A stretch of DNA of 64,000 nucleotides from Candidatus Poribacteria bacterium (lineage in GTDB: Bacteria; Poribacteria; WGA-4E; WGA-3G). The translations under genes were made by a program, and so were the position numbers. The notes below the pieces were generated by a model, which saw only the letters and a program-made list of their open reading frames with translations, was not told the origin of the DNA and searched no databases. Within the stretch, counting starts at the first letter, position 1. Each line of letters begins with the position of its first letter. This document shows positions 46,179 to 56,068 of the stretch, in pieces. Location of the stretch: the NCBI GenBank assembly GCA_012267415.1, contig JAAXGN010000049.1, forward strand, positions 25,994 through 89,993, written 5' to 3'.

Positions 46179-46430
46179 CTATGATCCATTCTGAACTGTT
46201 TGTACTGATCGGATAAAATCTTCCAGGTGTTCCACTTCTAATGCTTCATGGAACAATTCTTTGAGATGATCTAAATCGTCAATCGTTTCAAGCATCGGTG
46301 TTATGTTTTGGTGAGTACTTATCTCAAAACGTTTCTCAAGCAAATTCGTAATAAATTCAATCGTTATTGTTTTTTCCCCTAACTGTTTGCCTCGTTCAAT
46401 AATCATTTCATAAACCGATGAGTTATTCAC
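46179..46430 (-). CDS. Small helical protein, DUF4351-like tail
   Basis: 83 aa, helical: ITIEFITNLLEKRFEI followed by MLETIDDLDHLKELFHEALEVEHLEDFIRSV. This resembles the C-terminal tail (DUF4351-like) of Rpn-type PD-(D/E)XK transposase-associated proteins, without the nuclease part. It lies between sucC and pgk and starts 8 nt after sucC stops, so it is probably co-transcribed. Either a free-standing tail domain or the remnant of a lost Rpn gene. Confidence 0.5.
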   Translation of the reverse strand: MNNSSVYEMIIERGKQLGEKTITIEFITNLLEKRFEISTHQNITPMLETIDDLDHLKELFHEALEVEHLEDFIRSVQTVQNGS

Positions 46431-46438
46431 AATATCCT

Positions 46439-47623
46439 CTATACGGTGTTTGCTGCGTTTACAGCGAGTTCTGCTGCTTCAGATAGTCCTTCAGCCAATT
46501 GCAAGTTCAAGTCCGATTCAGCAATAATCTGTTTGCCGAGTTCTACATTTGTCCCCTCCAAGCGAACCACAAGCGGAACATCAAGTTTGACCTGTTTTGC
46601 TGCGTCAACGATACCGGTTGCTATTGTGTCACATTTCATGATACCACCGAAGATATTAACAAGAACCGCTTTCACATTTTCATCTGCGAGGATAAGTCTA
46701 AAGGCGTGTGCAACTGCCTCTACGGATGCACCTCCGCCGACATCAAGAAAGTTCGCTGGTTCACCCCCCTTCTGTTTGATAATATCCATCGTTGCCATAG
46801 CCAATCCAGCACCGTTGACCATACAGCCGATGTTTCCATCAAGACGGATGTAACTAAGTCCGGACTCACTTGCCTCTAATTCGCTTGGGTCTTCTTCGTG
46901 TGGATCACGCATATCGGTAATCTCTGCGTGTCGCCACAACGAGTTGTCATCAAGATTGACTTTAGAGTCAAGAGCAACGATTTCCAACTCGTCATCCTCA
47001 CCGACAATTGCCAATGGATTTATTTCAATTAACGAACAATCACATCCGATAAATGCGTTGTAAAGCGAAATGATCAACTCAGTGGCATTCGGTATAAGGT
47101 GTCGGTACGTTGGATCAGTAATCAGTTTGTATGCAAATTCGCGTGCTTGGAAATCGGTTAACCCGAAAGCAGGATTTATCTGTGTCCGGATAATCTTTTC
47201 AGGTGTACGTGCGGCGACTTCCTCAATATCCATACCCCCTTCTTCGCTTCCGATTAGGGTGAGTTGAGATGTCTCTCTATCAAGCAATAATGCAAGATAA
47301 AACTCCTCTTGTATTTCAGCAGCCTCAACGATGAGGACTTTTCTGACCTCTTTTCCTTCGGGGCCGGTTTGAGGTGTCACGAGTTGCATGCCAATCATGT
47401 CTGCAGCGAGTTGTTTAACTTCTTCTATTGAATTCGCGAGCTTTACGCCGCCACCCTTTCCACGTCCTCCAGCATGTATCTGTGCTTTGATAACGTACTT
47501 TTGACTATCAATGGCTTTCGCAATTGCTTCTGCTTCTTCAGGTGTTTCGGCAACCTTACCGGGAAGTGTGCTAACACCAAAGGATTCTAATATTTCTTTA
47601 GCTTGGTATTCATGTATATTCAT
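46439..47623 (-). CDS. sucC: Succinyl-CoA synthetase (ADP-forming) beta subunit
   Basis: 394 aa. ATP-grasp features are [29 protein letters not shown] and [17 protein letters not shown]; the CoA-ligase half has [31 protein letters not shown] and [11 protein letters not shown]. It forms a complex with SucD in the TCA cycle. The normal partner sucD is not adjacent; a small DUF4351-like gene follows instead. Confidence 0.96.
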   Translation of the reverse strand: MNIHEYQAKEILESFGVSTLPGKVAETPEEAEAIAKAIDSQKYVIKAQIHAGGRGKGGGVKLANSIEEVKQLAADMIGMQLVTPQTGPEGKEVRKVLIVEAAEIQEEFYLALLLDRETSQLTLIGSEEGGMDIEEVAARTPEKIIRTQINPAFGLTDFQAREFAYKLITDPTYRHLIPNATELIISLYNAFIGCDCSLIEINPLAIVGEDDELEIVALDSKVNLDDNSLWRHAEITDMRDPHEEDPSELEASESGLSYIRLDGNIGCMVNGAGLAMATMDIIKQKGGEPANFLDVGGGASVEAVAHAFRLILADENVKAVLVNIFGGIMKCDTIATGIVDAAKQVKLDVPLVVRLEGTNVELGKQIIAESDLNLQLAEGLSEAAELAVNAANTV

Positions 47624-47753
47624 CTTTTCTGTTGTGAGTGCAAGTCCTTTTAATAAGTAATTATAACTTCAGGTAGAATATCAACATAAGACAGGAAAAT
47701 GTGTTACAGATTATACTATACTTGATTGGTAATTGCAAGTATTTGATGATGAC

Positions 47754-47977
47754 TTACGTTAGAACAGATGAGGGTAGTTCCTGTATCACAGGGATTACAT
47801 AACTCCGTATTTTAAAGCCTTCCAACGTCTCAGTTTCTACACGGGTTTCTGCTGTTTTGCGATGATTAAACACCACATAGTATCCTCCTACTCAACAAAA
47901 TCCACGAGTTCTTCCGTTCGCGCGACAACGTAGTTATCTTCAGGATATACGGGACCGCGTGTTTCAAACCATCGCAT
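47754..47977 (-). pseudogene. Internal-deletion remnant of an AAA/PD-(D/E)XK gene
   Basis: The start (ATG 47977, with AAGGAGG upstream) encodes MRWFETRGPVYPEDNY...VARTEELVDFVE and stops after 29 residues; this is the N-terminus of the protein at 57499-59121. Directly after, in another frame, YYVVFNHR...RVETETLEG...RSYVIPVIQ runs to the stop at 47754 and matches the C-terminus of the same protein. The central part, about 470 codons, is missing. No other gene is seen in 47624-48032. Confidence 0.8.
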
Positions 47978-48032
47978 CTCAATATCCTCCTTTAGTCGTT
48001 GAAGGAATTATATCAGTTTACAGTGCGGAAAT

Positions 48033-48560
48033 CTATAAGAAAAGGTGTGTAAAAGAGGTAGGACTAAAAGATAAACCTTCTGTCTTTACAACAGACCTAT
48101 CATCTTCAAGATGTGCAAGCAGTGTCTGGATAGATTCATTAAAGACAGGATGCACAAGATCAGGTGCAATTTCTGCTAACGGCACAAGCACGAAACGACG
48201 CAGGTGCATATCTGGATGAGGGATAGTCAGATTCGGGGTTTCCACACATAAATCATCATAGATTAGAATATCCATGTCGATTTCTCTCGGGCCCCAACGG
48301 ATACGGTGTTCTCTACCAACACTAATCTCAATTTGCTTTAGCATATACAGCAAATTATGAGGAGAATGAGGGGTTCTGATTGAGACGACACCGTTTAAGA
48401 AATCATCTTGTGCTTCATTTCCGACAGGGGCAGTTTCGTATAGGGAGGAAATCTCTTGCAAAGTGATCCCTTCTATTTCCGATAGAGCAGTGATTGCACT
48501 TTGGATATACGAAAACCTATCGCCAATGTTGCTGCCGAAGCCGATGTATGCTAAATGCAC
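48033..48560 (-). CDS. folK: 2-amino-4-hydroxy-6-hydroxymethyldihydropteridine pyrophosphokinase
   Basis: 175 aa. The N-terminus [20 protein letters not shown], the ETAPVG phrase and the signature [16 protein letters not shown] are diagnostic for FolK (HPPK), which pyrophosphorylates the pterin for folate synthesis. The end ([11 protein letters not shown]) is a little longer than usual. It follows fabF by 26 nt on the same strand and probably closes the fab operon. No folP or folB neighbours. Confidence 0.93.
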   Translation of the reverse strand: MHLAYIGFGSNIGDRFSYIQSAITALSEIEGITLQEISSLYETAPVGNEAQDDFLNGVVSIRTPHSPHNLLYMLKQIEISVGREHRIRWGPREIDMDILIYDDLCVETPNLTIPHPDMHLRRFVLVPLAEIAPDLVHPVFNESIQTLLAHLEDDRSVVKTEGLSFSPTSFTHLFL

Positions 48561-48586
48561 AACGTTTGAGTCGTTAGAATAGGATA

Positions 48587-49825
48587 TTACTCGGAAAATT
48601 TTCGGATAGCGATAGAAGTGTTGTGTCCACCAAAACCGAATGCGTTTGAAAGTGCGACATCAATTTTCGCATCACGACTCTCATTTGGGACGTAGTCCAA
48701 ATCACAATCTTCATCCGGCACTTCGTAGTTTATTGTTGGTGGTAGAAAACCTTTCTCCATTCCGCCTATGCAGCCGATGAGTTCCACAGCACCAGCAGCA
48801 CCGAGTAGATGTCCAACCATAGATTTTGTAGAACTAACCGGAATTTTGTAGGCACGTTCACCGAATAAAGATTTTATAGCGTTAGTTTCAGCGATATCGC
48901 CACGGGGTGTTGAGGTGCCGTGCGCGTTAATATAATCTATAGAGTCTACCGGCAGTTTTGCATCACTTAATGCGAATTCCATCGCTTTTGCTGCACCTTC
49001 ACCGTCAATTGGCGGAGCAACCATATCATGAGCATCCGAAGTCATTCCGAAGCCGACTATTTCAGCATAGACATAAGCACCACGTTTTTTAGCATGCGAA
49101 AGTGATTCAAGGATAAGAATTCCCGCACCTTCACCCATGACAAACCCATCCCTATCTTTGTTGAATGGACGGGAGGCTTTTTCAGGTTCATCGTTCCGTT
49201 CCGACATTGCACGCATTGAACAAAACCCGCCAAAAGCTAAAGGTGTCATAGCTGATTCTGTTCCACCCGTAAACATCACATCTGCGTAGCCATGTTGGAT
49301 CAAACGGAGTGATTCACCGATGGAATGGTTAGCAGTCGCACACGCTGTGACAGCGGAGGAATTGGGACCCTTTAGGTTAAACTGGATGGAGACCTGTCCC
49401 GATGCCATATTGATAATCATATATGGCACGAGAAATGGACTAACGCGTTTAGGACCTTTTTCTATAAGAATCGCTGCGTTCTCCTCAAGGACACCGATAC
49501 CGCCAACACCAGAACCGATTTGAACTCCTGCCCGGTATGGATCAACACTGGACAAATCCAATCCAGAATCCTCATGCGCCATCATAGCGGCAGCAAGGGC
49601 AAATTGAATAAAAAGCGGTAAACGCGATGCTGCCTTCTTATCCAGATATTTCTCTGCTTGAAAGTCTTTTACTTCAGCGGCAATCTGCGTGCGAAAATCG
49701 GTTGCATCAAAGGACGTTAAAGATTCAATACCGTTTTTGCCGATAGCAAGCGCATCCCAATATTCTTCTTTCGTATTGCCGATCGCATTGATAACGCCGA
49801 TTCCTGTAATAACTACACGTTTCAC
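48587..49825 (-). CDS. fabF: Beta-ketoacyl-ACP synthase II
   Basis: 412 aa. The N-terminus is [23 protein letters not shown], the active-site cysteine lies in [13 protein letters not shown] (about residue 163), and the catalytic histidines are in [13 protein letters not shown] and [14 protein letters not shown]. Elongates acyl chains on ACP. Immediately downstream of acpP in the usual order. Confidence 0.96.
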   Translation of the reverse strand: MKRVVITGIGVINAIGNTKEEYWDALAIGKNGIESLTSFDATDFRTQIAAEVKDFQAEKYLDKKAASRLPLFIQFALAAAMMAHEDSGLDLSSVDPYRAGVQIGSGVGGIGVLEENAAILIEKGPKRVSPFLVPYMIINMASGQVSIQFNLKGPNSSAVTACATANHSIGESLRLIQHGYADVMFTGGTESAMTPLAFGGFCSMRAMSERNDEPEKASRPFNKDRDGFVMGEGAGILILESLSHAKKRGAYVYAEIVGFGMTSDAHDMVAPPIDGEGAAKAMEFALSDAKLPVDSIDYINAHGTSTPRGDIAETNAIKSLFGERAYKIPVSSTKSMVGHLLGAAGAVELIGCIGGMEKGFLPPTINYEVPDEDCDLDYVPNESRDAKIDVALSNAFGFGGHNTSIAIRKFSE

Positions 49826-49908
49826 GAGACCGATCCTTTTCTTAAAGTAAGTGAAGAGGGCTTGCAGTATAGTCTACATACCCTCAACTTTTTTAGGAAT
49901 GTGAGAAT

Positions 49909-50142
49909 CTATACATGCTCATCAAGGTAATCAAGAGCATCTTGAACCGTTTGAATCTTCTCAGCATCACTGTCAGGAATTTCAAGATCAAATTCTTCTT
50001 CAAGTGCCATGACCAATTCTACGGTATCAAGTGAATCCGCCCCTAAGTCTTCCATAAATGAAGCATCAGGTGTTACGTTATCTGCGTCAATACCGAGTTG
50101 ATGTGAGATGATTTCTATAAGCCGTTCTTCATTTGTAGCCAT
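49909..50142 (-). CDS. acpP: Acyl carrier protein
   Basis: 77 aa, acidic. The phosphopantetheine serine is in [19 protein letters not shown]. Carries the growing fatty acid. Preceded by an A+G-rich site (AGGAGATAAAAAAG). The 185-nt stretch between it and fabG, longer than other gaps in the operon, may hold an extra promoter for high ACP output; I see no clear hexamers. Confidence 0.97.
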   Translation of the reverse strand: MATNEERLIEIISHQLGIDADNVTPDASFMEDLGADSLDTVELVMALEEEFDLEIPDSDAEKIQTVQDALDYLDEHV

Positions 50143-50327
50143 ATCTTTTTTATCTCCTATGATACGAGCGGATGATCAGAATTCTTAGACGTTTGATACT
50201 GTCCGCTCCTGCATTAAAAAATCAAGATTAATTAGTAGAGCAATATGTAATCAACCTACGTCCTAAGGCAAATAGGTTAGCATAAAAATCAATTTACTAC
50301 CTATTGGTAGAAATATGATATCTGAAG

Positions 50328-51104
50328 TTACATCGCCATACCACCATCAACTTGAATAGTTTGACCGGTGATATAACGTGCGGCATCCGATGCTAAAAAG
50401 CAGACTGCATCCGCTACATCTTCTGGGATGCCGAAGTTCTGTAATGGAATAAGTTCAAGTATTTTATTTTGTAAATCTTCTGGAATTTTTGCTGTCATGT
50501 CGGTTGTTATAAATCCGGGAGCGATAGCGTTTACAGTTATCCCTCTTGTCCCGACCTCTTTTGCAATTGTCTTTGTCAGTCCGATTATTCCCGCTTTTGC
50601 TGCGGCATAACTGGCTTGTCCTATATTTCCCATCAGACCGACGACTGATGATATGTTAATTATACGACCACTTTTCTGTCGTATCATGGGTCGCAGAACG
50701 CCACGGGTGCAATACATCGTTCCTGTAAGGTTTGTTTGTAACACAGCATCCCAATCTTCATCTTTGAGTCGCATGAGCAACATATCCCGTGTAATCCCGG
50801 CATTGTTCACAAGAATATCTATTTGCGAAAATTGCGTGATCGTTTCCTCAATAAGTGCCTCAACATCTGCCTTTTGAGAAACGTCTGCTGCCATAGCGTT
50901 TACTGTGTATCCCTTCTCCTTCAAGGCAGACTCAATTTGGGATACCGATTCTGTTGACCGGGAACAGACTGTAACATTCGCGCCAACTTCACACAATCTA
51001 TGTGCAATCGCTGCACCGATGCCTCTTGATGCTCCCGTTACGATTGCTGTTTTCCCACTCAGCATGTCATCTTTAAATATAGACTTGACTGATGCCATAT
51101 CCAT
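50328..51104 (-). CDS. fabG: 3-oxoacyl-ACP reductase
   Basis: 258 aa short-chain dehydrogenase. The NADP motif is TGASRGIGAAIAHRL, NNAGITRD follows, and the catalytic residues are in INISSVVG and SYAAAKAG. The end ITGQTIQVDGGMAM is typical. The start at 51104 lies two bases after the fabD stop, which indicates coupling. Confidence 0.96.
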   Translation of the reverse strand: MDMASVKSIFKDDMLSGKTAIVTGASRGIGAAIAHRLCEVGANVTVCSRSTESVSQIESALKEKGYTVNAMAADVSQKADVEALIEETITQFSQIDILVNNAGITRDMLLMRLKDEDWDAVLQTNLTGTMYCTRGVLRPMIRQKSGRIINISSVVGLMGNIGQASYAAAKAGIIGLTKTIAKEVGTRGITVNAIAPGFITTDMTAKIPEDLQNKILELIPLQNFGIPEDVADAVCFLASDAARYITGQTIQVDGGMAM

Positions 51105-51106
51105 AA

Positions 51107-52045
51107 TTATTCACCGTTTGCAAATTCCTCTGTCACGATAGACATTGACTCAACATCTTCAACGTTAAAGGCAGTGCTTTCAGGTAACGTCCGTTTTACT
51201 AAACCAGATAAAACCTTTCCCGGACCAACTTCAACAAAATGCTTAATTCCAATATTGTGTATAGTGCGTAGTGACTTTTCCCACTGAACTGGTTCTGTTA
51301 TCTGTTTAAAGAGTAGATGTTTCATAAGTTCTGTATCTGTTGCCAACTCCCCTGTAACATTCATTATAATATCAGTTTTGGGTTGATGAAAAGGTACAGC
51401 GTTAATCACATTTTGAAACTTCCGTTGTGCCGATTCCATCAACGGTGAATGAAATGCACCACTAACTGCTAAAAGGCGACAACGTCTTGCACCGATTTTG
51501 TCTGCAGCAAGTGCAACTGCTTTATTAACAGCATCAATTTCACCTGAAATCACTAATTGACCGGGACAATTGTAATTAGCAATTTTAACTACACCTTGAA
51601 CCTTTTCACAAATACTTTGAAGTTGCTCTACCTCCATGCCGAGGATTGCAGCCATTGTGCCGTTTTGCTCTTTACCTGCTTCCGCCATAAACTGTGCGCG
51701 TGCACTTACTAATCGCACTGCATCTGAGAAGTCCAAGACACCTGATGCAACGAGTGCGGAATATTCTCCTAAACTATGTCCTGCAACAACCTTCGGAGAA
51801 ACTCCCAATTCTGTAAGCGCATTTAATGTCGCAACACTACATGTCAGAATGGCAAGCTGTGTATTTTCTGTCTGTCTTAATTCTGCTTCGGGTCCCTTGA
51901 AACAGAGTTGACTTAATTGCCTGCGTAAGAACGTGTCTGCTGTATCAAAAACGGCTCTGGCTTTTTCGTAGTTCTGTGCCAACTCTAAACCCATACCGAC
52001 TTGTTGTGAACCTTGTCCAGGAAAAATAAAGGCGATTTCTATCAT
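51107..52045 (-). CDS. fabD: Malonyl-CoA:ACP transacylase
   Basis: 312 aa. The first motif is FIFPGQGSQQVGMG, the nucleophile serine is in VVAGHSLGEYSALVASG, and the catalytic histidine is in VSGAFHSPLMESA. Loads malonyl onto ACP. Upstream, 52046-52217 contains a GTAG hairpin pair. Confidence 0.96.
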   Translation of the reverse strand: MIEIAFIFPGQGSQQVGMGLELAQNYEKARAVFDTADTFLRRQLSQLCFKGPEAELRQTENTQLAILTCSVATLNALTELGVSPKVVAGHSLGEYSALVASGVLDFSDAVRLVSARAQFMAEAGKEQNGTMAAILGMEVEQLQSICEKVQGVVKIANYNCPGQLVISGEIDAVNKAVALAADKIGARRCRLLAVSGAFHSPLMESAQRKFQNVINAVPFHQPKTDIIMNVTGELATDTELMKHLLFKQITEPVQWEKSLRTIHNIGIKHFVEVGPGKVLSGLVKRTLPESTAFNVEDVESMSIVTEEFANGE

Positions 52046-52110
52046 TGTCTCATAATAGTGCTGTAAATTGCGTTTATAGTAAACATTGAAAATAATGATA
52101 TAAAGTTTTT

Positions 52111-52174
52111 GTAGGAGGGAACTCCGATTCCCGACTATCAGAGCGTTCAGTCGGGAATCGGAGTTCCCTCCTAC
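52111..52174. repeat. Inverted pair of GTAGGAGGGAA hairpins
   Basis: GTAGGAGGGAACTCCGATTCCC (from 52111) and its inverted partner ending GTTCCCTCCTAC (52174), around the centre ACTATCAGAGCGTTCAG. Flanks TATAGTAAACATTG at 52078 and ATATCTGAGACTATAG near 52208 may be outer inverted ends. It sits inside the fab operon between fabH and fabD. Confidence 0.7.
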
Positions 52175-52217
52175 AGAAGAAGTGTCAACACATCCTTATA
52201 TTTCATTATATCTGAGA

Positions 52218-53207
52218 CTATAGCCTCAAGAGTGTGCTACCCCATGTTAAACCTGCCCCGAAAGTTACAAGCAGTATAAGGTCATCCGGTTTTGCACGTC
52301 CTTGTTGAATCGCCTCATCTAAGGCGATGATGACTGTAGCAGCTGATGTATTGCCGTATTTGTCAACGTTAACATATACCTTCTCGCGCGGCACACCAAG
52401 TCTTTGTCCCACTGCTTCAATAATTCGTAAATTGGCTTGATGCGGTATCAGAAGATCAATTTCATCAACGCTGACATCTGCCTTCTTGAGTGCCCGTTCT
52501 GCTGCCTCTGGCATAAGTCGAACACCGAGTTTGAAAACTTCCCTACCATTCATCTGAATCTTATTCAAATTCTGGTCAAGTGCTTCCGCTGTGACCGGCA
52601 TCCTTGAACCCCCTGCGGGGATACCGAGTAGGTCAATATCGGCATAATCACCATCCGACCCGATGTAAGACGAGATGATACCTTTTGGTTCATCGGTAGC
52701 TTGAACAATTGCAGCACCCGCGCCATCACCGAAAAGCACACATGTATTCCTATCTTTCCAATCGACGATATTGTTAAAAATTTCACCACCGACAACAAGA
52801 ATAGTATCATACTGTCCAGATATAATCAAGCCATTTGCTAAATCCAGTCCATACAGAAACCCCGCACATGCTGCAGATATGTCCATGGCAGAAGCATTCT
52901 TTGCTCCGATACCTTTCTGCACATAACAGGCAGTTGATGGGAAAAATGTATCGGGTGTAACAGTAGCAACGAGAATCATCTCAATGTCAAGTGGGTCAAT
53001 TTGTGCTTTTTTTATTGCTAATCGCGAAGCACGCACACTTAGGTCTGATGTTGCGATATCAGCGTCAGCGATTCTGCGCTCAACGATACCTGTCCGTTGC
53101 CGAATCCATTCGTCGCTTGTGTCCACCATTTTCTCAAGATCAAAATTAGTCAATACATTTTCAGGTAGATAAGCACCCGTGCCAGTAATTGCTGCATTGC
53201 GAGCCAT
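52218..53207 (-). CDS. fabH: Beta-ketoacyl-ACP synthase III
   Basis: 329 aa. The active-site cysteine is in ISAACAGFLYGLD, the histidine in LIPHQANLRI and the asparagine in KYGNTSAAT. The N-terminus is ITGTGAYLPENVLTN. Starts fatty-acid synthesis from acetyl-CoA and malonyl-ACP. The common rpmF-plsX-fabH order is broken: plsX is missing between rpmF and fabH. Confidence 0.97.
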   Translation of the reverse strand: MARNAAITGTGAYLPENVLTNFDLEKMVDTSDEWIRQRTGIVERRIADADIATSDLSVRASRLAIKKAQIDPLDIEMILVATVTPDTFFPSTACYVQKGIGAKNASAMDISAACAGFLYGLDLANGLIISGQYDTILVVGGEIFNNIVDWKDRNTCVLFGDGAGAAIVQATDEPKGIISSYIGSDGDYADIDLLGIPAGGSRMPVTAEALDQNLNKIQMNGREVFKLGVRLMPEAAERALKKADVSVDEIDLLIPHQANLRIIEAVGQRLGVPREKVYVNVDKYGNTSAATVIIALDEAIQQGRAKPDDLILLVTFGAGLTWGSTLLRL

Positions 53208-53273
53208 GCTAATTATCCTTTTTGTGCCGATTATGATAGATCAATCAGCGAAAATATTAATGTGGGTGTTTAC

Positions 53274-53459
53274 CTACAACTGTTCTGTTTCTTTGCGAAC
53301 TGAATGACCCTTATAGTGTCCACAGTGCGTACAGACTCGATGCGAAACCATCATTTCTCCACAATATGAGCAATCTGTAATGTCTCGGCTTCGAAGCGCA
53401 TGATGACTTCTTCGCATCCTTTTTTTTGATTTTGATGTCTTACGTTTTGGATGTGCCAT
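53274..53459 (-). CDS. rpmF: 50S ribosomal protein L32
   Basis: 61 aa. The N-terminus MAHPKRKTSKSKKRMRRSHHAL and zinc ribbon CSYCGEMMVSHRVCTHCGHYKG are diagnostic. Its first 20 bases overlap the end of the DUF177 gene, as commonly seen for the yceD-rpmF pair. Confidence 0.97.
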   Translation of the reverse strand: MAHPKRKTSKSKKRMRRSHHALRSRDITDCSYCGEMMVSHRVCTHCGHYKGHSVRKETEQL

Positions 53460-54063
53460 TTTTTGAGGTTATCTCCTTACGATTTTTCTGTTTAGGTTCA
53501 GCTTCCGACTTTGCTGATGCAAGCAGTTGCGGAAGTTCGGCAAAAGGTGAATTGACACGTTGTGTATTAGATTCAAAACCCTCTGCGTCAACGCAGACAC
53601 AATTCTCATCATTCAGATTTACGCCACAGTCTGCACAGAGACCAGAACATTCTTCTGAACATAAGGGCCACACCGGTATCTGTATTACCAATGCTTGTCT
53701 TGTATCTTCGGATATGTCAAATGTTTCACCGTCGTAGTATCGCTCATCGTCTTCAAATTCTTCCGTAAATAGATCTTCAGGATTGTTAGCAGGTGTAAAC
53801 TGTATTTCAAACAATCCGGCAATACCTATATTAAAAGGGTCAAGGCATCTACGACACTGTATCTCAATCTCAGCAGACACTTCAGCCTTGACGTAGATAC
53901 TATCTTCACTGTGACGTAGTAATTGAACATACCCTTGTACTGGACTGACAAATTGTATTTCCGCAATATCAAATGCCAGCTGTGAGGCGTGAACTTCTAT
54001 TTCGTGATTGTTAAAAACACCGTCTTCAATGTTTCTTGCGTCAAAAACTAACGTGTCTTTCAT
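53440..54063 (-). CDS. DUF177 (YceD) family protein
   Basis: 207 aa. The central phrase IEIQCRRCLDPFNIGI and the later CSEECSGLCADCGVNLND, with ERYYDGETFDISED between, match YceD/DUF177, a family linked to 23S rRNA maturation and always near rpmF. It is longer than usual, with an extra C-terminal tail (KSEAEPKQKNRKEITSKN). Overlaps rpmF by 20 nt; lies 16 nt after hom. Confidence 0.9.
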   Translation of the reverse strand: MKDTLVFDARNIEDGVFNNHEIEVHASQLAFDIAEIQFVSPVQGYVQLLRHSEDSIYVKAEVSAEIEIQCRRCLDPFNIGIAGLFEIQFTPANNPEDLFTEEFEDDERYYDGETFDISEDTRQALVIQIPVWPLCSEECSGLCADCGVNLNDENCVCVDAEGFESNTQRVNSPFAELPQLLASAKSEAEPKQKNRKEITSKNGTSKT

Positions 54064-54079
54064 TTTTTTTTTGCCGAAG

Positions 54080-55402
54080 TTAAAATGCTACTTCTTCTTC
54101 AATTCTAATCAGTTTCGCACCACCTTTAACAACTTCTAATTTGAGTATCTTTTCAAGTGCATCTTTCATGTTTTTTTCACGGGCATGATGCGTTAATAGC
54201 ATCAGTGAGACGGTCTCGGTATCGTGTGGTTCTTTTTGAACGACTGAGGCGATACTAATATCGTAGTTTCCCAATATACTACAAATACTTGCCAGTACCC
54301 CCGGTTTATCAATCACAACAAAACGTAGATAGTAACGCGTCTCAATGTCATCAATAGGACAGACTGTAATTTCCGAATGTGCGTTGTTAAGCCAGGCGTG
54401 AGATATGTGTGAACTGATACCCAATTGTATAGATTTCGCAGCGTCAATAATATCCGCAACGACCGCACTGGCAGTAGGCATTTCACCTGCTCCCTGTCCA
54501 TAAAAGAGCGTTGGACCGACAGCCGAACCGATAACACAAACAGCGTTATAGGCCCCATTAACATTTGCCAATAAACTTCTATCTGGTAGAAGTGTCGGAT
54601 GCACCCGTGCTTCTACGCGATTATCATCAGTCAACTTTGCAATAGCCAGCAATTTGATCACATAACCGAGTTCACGAGAATATTGAATCTCCTGTTGTGA
54701 AATGTCGGTGATACCTTCAACATGGAATTGGTCAACCGGAATATTCACACCATAGGCGAGTGCTATGAGGAGTGAGAGTTTTTGTGCTGCATCAATACCT
54801 TCAACATCAAGGGTCGGATCAGCTTCAGCGTAGCCTTTCTCCTGAGCATCCGCAAGCACATTAGCAAAATCAACATCACTTTCATGCATTTCTGTTAACA
54901 TGTAGTTACAGGTGCCGTTAACGATGCCATATATGGATTGAATTTGATTGGCAGTGAAACTCTCCTGGAGTGTTTTAATGATAGGAATTCCACCTGCAGT
55001 ACTTGCCTCAAAATTGAGACTGACCTGATGTTTCTGTGCTAATTGAAATAATTCACCCCCATATTCAGCCAAAAGAGCTTTGTTTGCGGTCACGACGTGC
55101 TTACCATTACGGATAGCACGTTTAATAAGCGACTGTGCATCGGCAATACCACCGATAAGTTCAACGACAATATCAATCTCTGGATTATCAACAACATCCG
55201 CTGGATCGGTTGTTAAGAAGTCGTCAGGTAATTTAATTCCATGACGTGACGCAGGGAGTGTTCTTTTGACTACCTTTTTTAGAGATAGTTGGACGCCGCT
55301 ATTTTTTGATATGAGAGCGTTCTGATTAACAAGTATTTTGGAAACACCTGTTCCGACTGTCCCCCACCCTAAAATACCTATATTGATAGACGATTTATCC
55401 AC
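54080..55402 (-). CDS. hom: Homoserine dehydrogenase
   Basis: About 440 aa from the GTG at 55402 (VDKSSINIGILGWGTVGTG), with AGAGG upstream; the open frame continues to 55525 but runs into the tRNA gene, so a longer start is rejected. The Rossmann motif is GILGWGTVGTG, then VTANKALLAEYG, GGIPIIKTLQES, GIVNGTCNYMLTEM and YAEADPTLDVEGIDAAQKL. A C-terminal ACT domain (RFVVIDKPGVLASICSILGNYDIS) suggests feedback control by threonine. Reduces aspartate semialdehyde to homoserine. Confidence 0.95.
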   Translation of the reverse strand: MDKSSINIGILGWGTVGTGVSKILVNQNALISKNSGVQLSLKKVVKRTLPASRHGIKLPDDFLTTDPADVVDNPEIDIVVELIGGIADAQSLIKRAIRNGKHVVTANKALLAEYGGELFQLAQKHQVSLNFEASTAGGIPIIKTLQESFTANQIQSIYGIVNGTCNYMLTEMHESDVDFANVLADAQEKGYAEADPTLDVEGIDAAQKLSLLIALAYGVNIPVDQFHVEGITDISQQEIQYSRELGYVIKLLAIAKLTDDNRVEARVHPTLLPDRSLLANVNGAYNAVCVIGSAVGPTLFYGQGAGEMPTASAVVADIIDAAKSIQLGISSHISHAWLNNAHSEITVCPIDDIETRYYLRFVVIDKPGVLASICSILGNYDISIASVVQKEPHDTETVSLMLLTHHAREKNMKDALEKILKLEVVKGGAKLIRIEEEVAF

Positions 55403-55483
55403 GACTGTAATTGCCTCTTCTGTGATGTACTTAACAAAGAAAATCGGGCATCGGCGTGTAAATCCGCATGAACACCCGAAGAA

Positions 55484-55557
55484 TCGGGGCGACTGGATTC
55501 GAACCAGCGACCTCTTGAACCCCATTCAAGCGCGCTTCCGGGCTGCGCCACGCCCCG
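55484..55557 (-). tRNA. tRNA-Pro (GGG)
   Basis: 74-nt cloverleaf on the minus strand: acceptor CGGGGCG/CGCCCCG with discriminator A, D-stem GCGC/GCGC, anticodon stem CTTGA/TCAAG around loop ATGGGGT (anticodon GGG), and T-stem with loop TTCGAAT. CCA is not encoded. It lies 81 nt upstream of hom and may be in the same transcript. Confidence 0.97.
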
Positions 55558-55745
55558 CTATTAAGTTTGAATTACCCTATAATATTATCATAAAATGACA
55601 GAAAAGTCAAACGAAATTGTGTTTAAGGTATGCTGAATAACTTCTCTTGTAATATAATTCTTCATAAATAGTCATTTAGCACAACTCATTAAATATTACA
55701 CCCAAAAACTCCGTATCTCTGTTATCATACTATACGTTTCTTATA

Positions 55746-55930
55746 TATGGTGGATTATGGAATTATTTATACAATATCAATAATGCCCAGGCCAGTAGGT
55801 GCGATTTCCTAATCGCACAGGGACCCACGCAAAAACCTCTTATGAAACCGTTTAGGGAAAATCCGGTGCGATAAGGATATCGCACCTACCGGAGAATGGA
55901 AATGTCTAATTATTTTCATATTTCACCATA
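55746..55930. repeat. Repeat unit with a pair of GCGATAT hairpins
   Basis: Imperfect inverted ends TATGGTGGATTATGG (55746) and ATATTTCACCATA (to 55930). Between them is a head-to-head pair: GTAGGTGCGATTTCCTAATCGCA (55796 on) and the copy at 55863-55891, with a spacer containing AAAACCTCTTATGAAAC as at 29790. The remaining part of 55558-55945 is A+T-rich without a gene. Confidence 0.75.
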
Positions 55931-55945
55931 ATGAAGGAGAACGCT

Positions 55946-56068
55946 ATGGCAATTCAGATAACAATAATCGGTTGTGGCGGTATGGCAATTGTTCATCTTA
56001 GTGCTTGTCTCACAATATATAATACAGAAGTGTATCAAAAACTGATCAATGAACGCTGGAGGTTATAG
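55946..56068 (+). CDS. 40-aa peptide resembling the start of a MocA oxidoreductase
   Basis: MAIQITIIGCGGMAIVHLSA is the beginning of a Gfo/Idh/MocA Rossmann fold (compare IGIIGCGGMGRSH at 16635), then unrelated residues to a TAG at 56068. GAAGGAGA precedes the ATG. Its stop codon is directly followed by the TTG start of the exporter gene, so translation of this peptide may drive the exporter. It is probably a truncated gene kept as a leader. Confidence 0.5.
   Translation: MAIQITIIGCGGMAIVHLSACLTIYNTEVYQKLINERWRL

Noticed and set aside
46439..47623. Search for sucD next to sucC
   Set aside because: The neighbours are a DUF4351-like small gene and an AAA remnant; no alpha subunit in the window.
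54080..55525. Longer homoserine dehydrogenase start at 55525
   Set aside because: The extension runs through the tRNA-Pro gene and has no family similarity; GTG 55402 fits the usual length.
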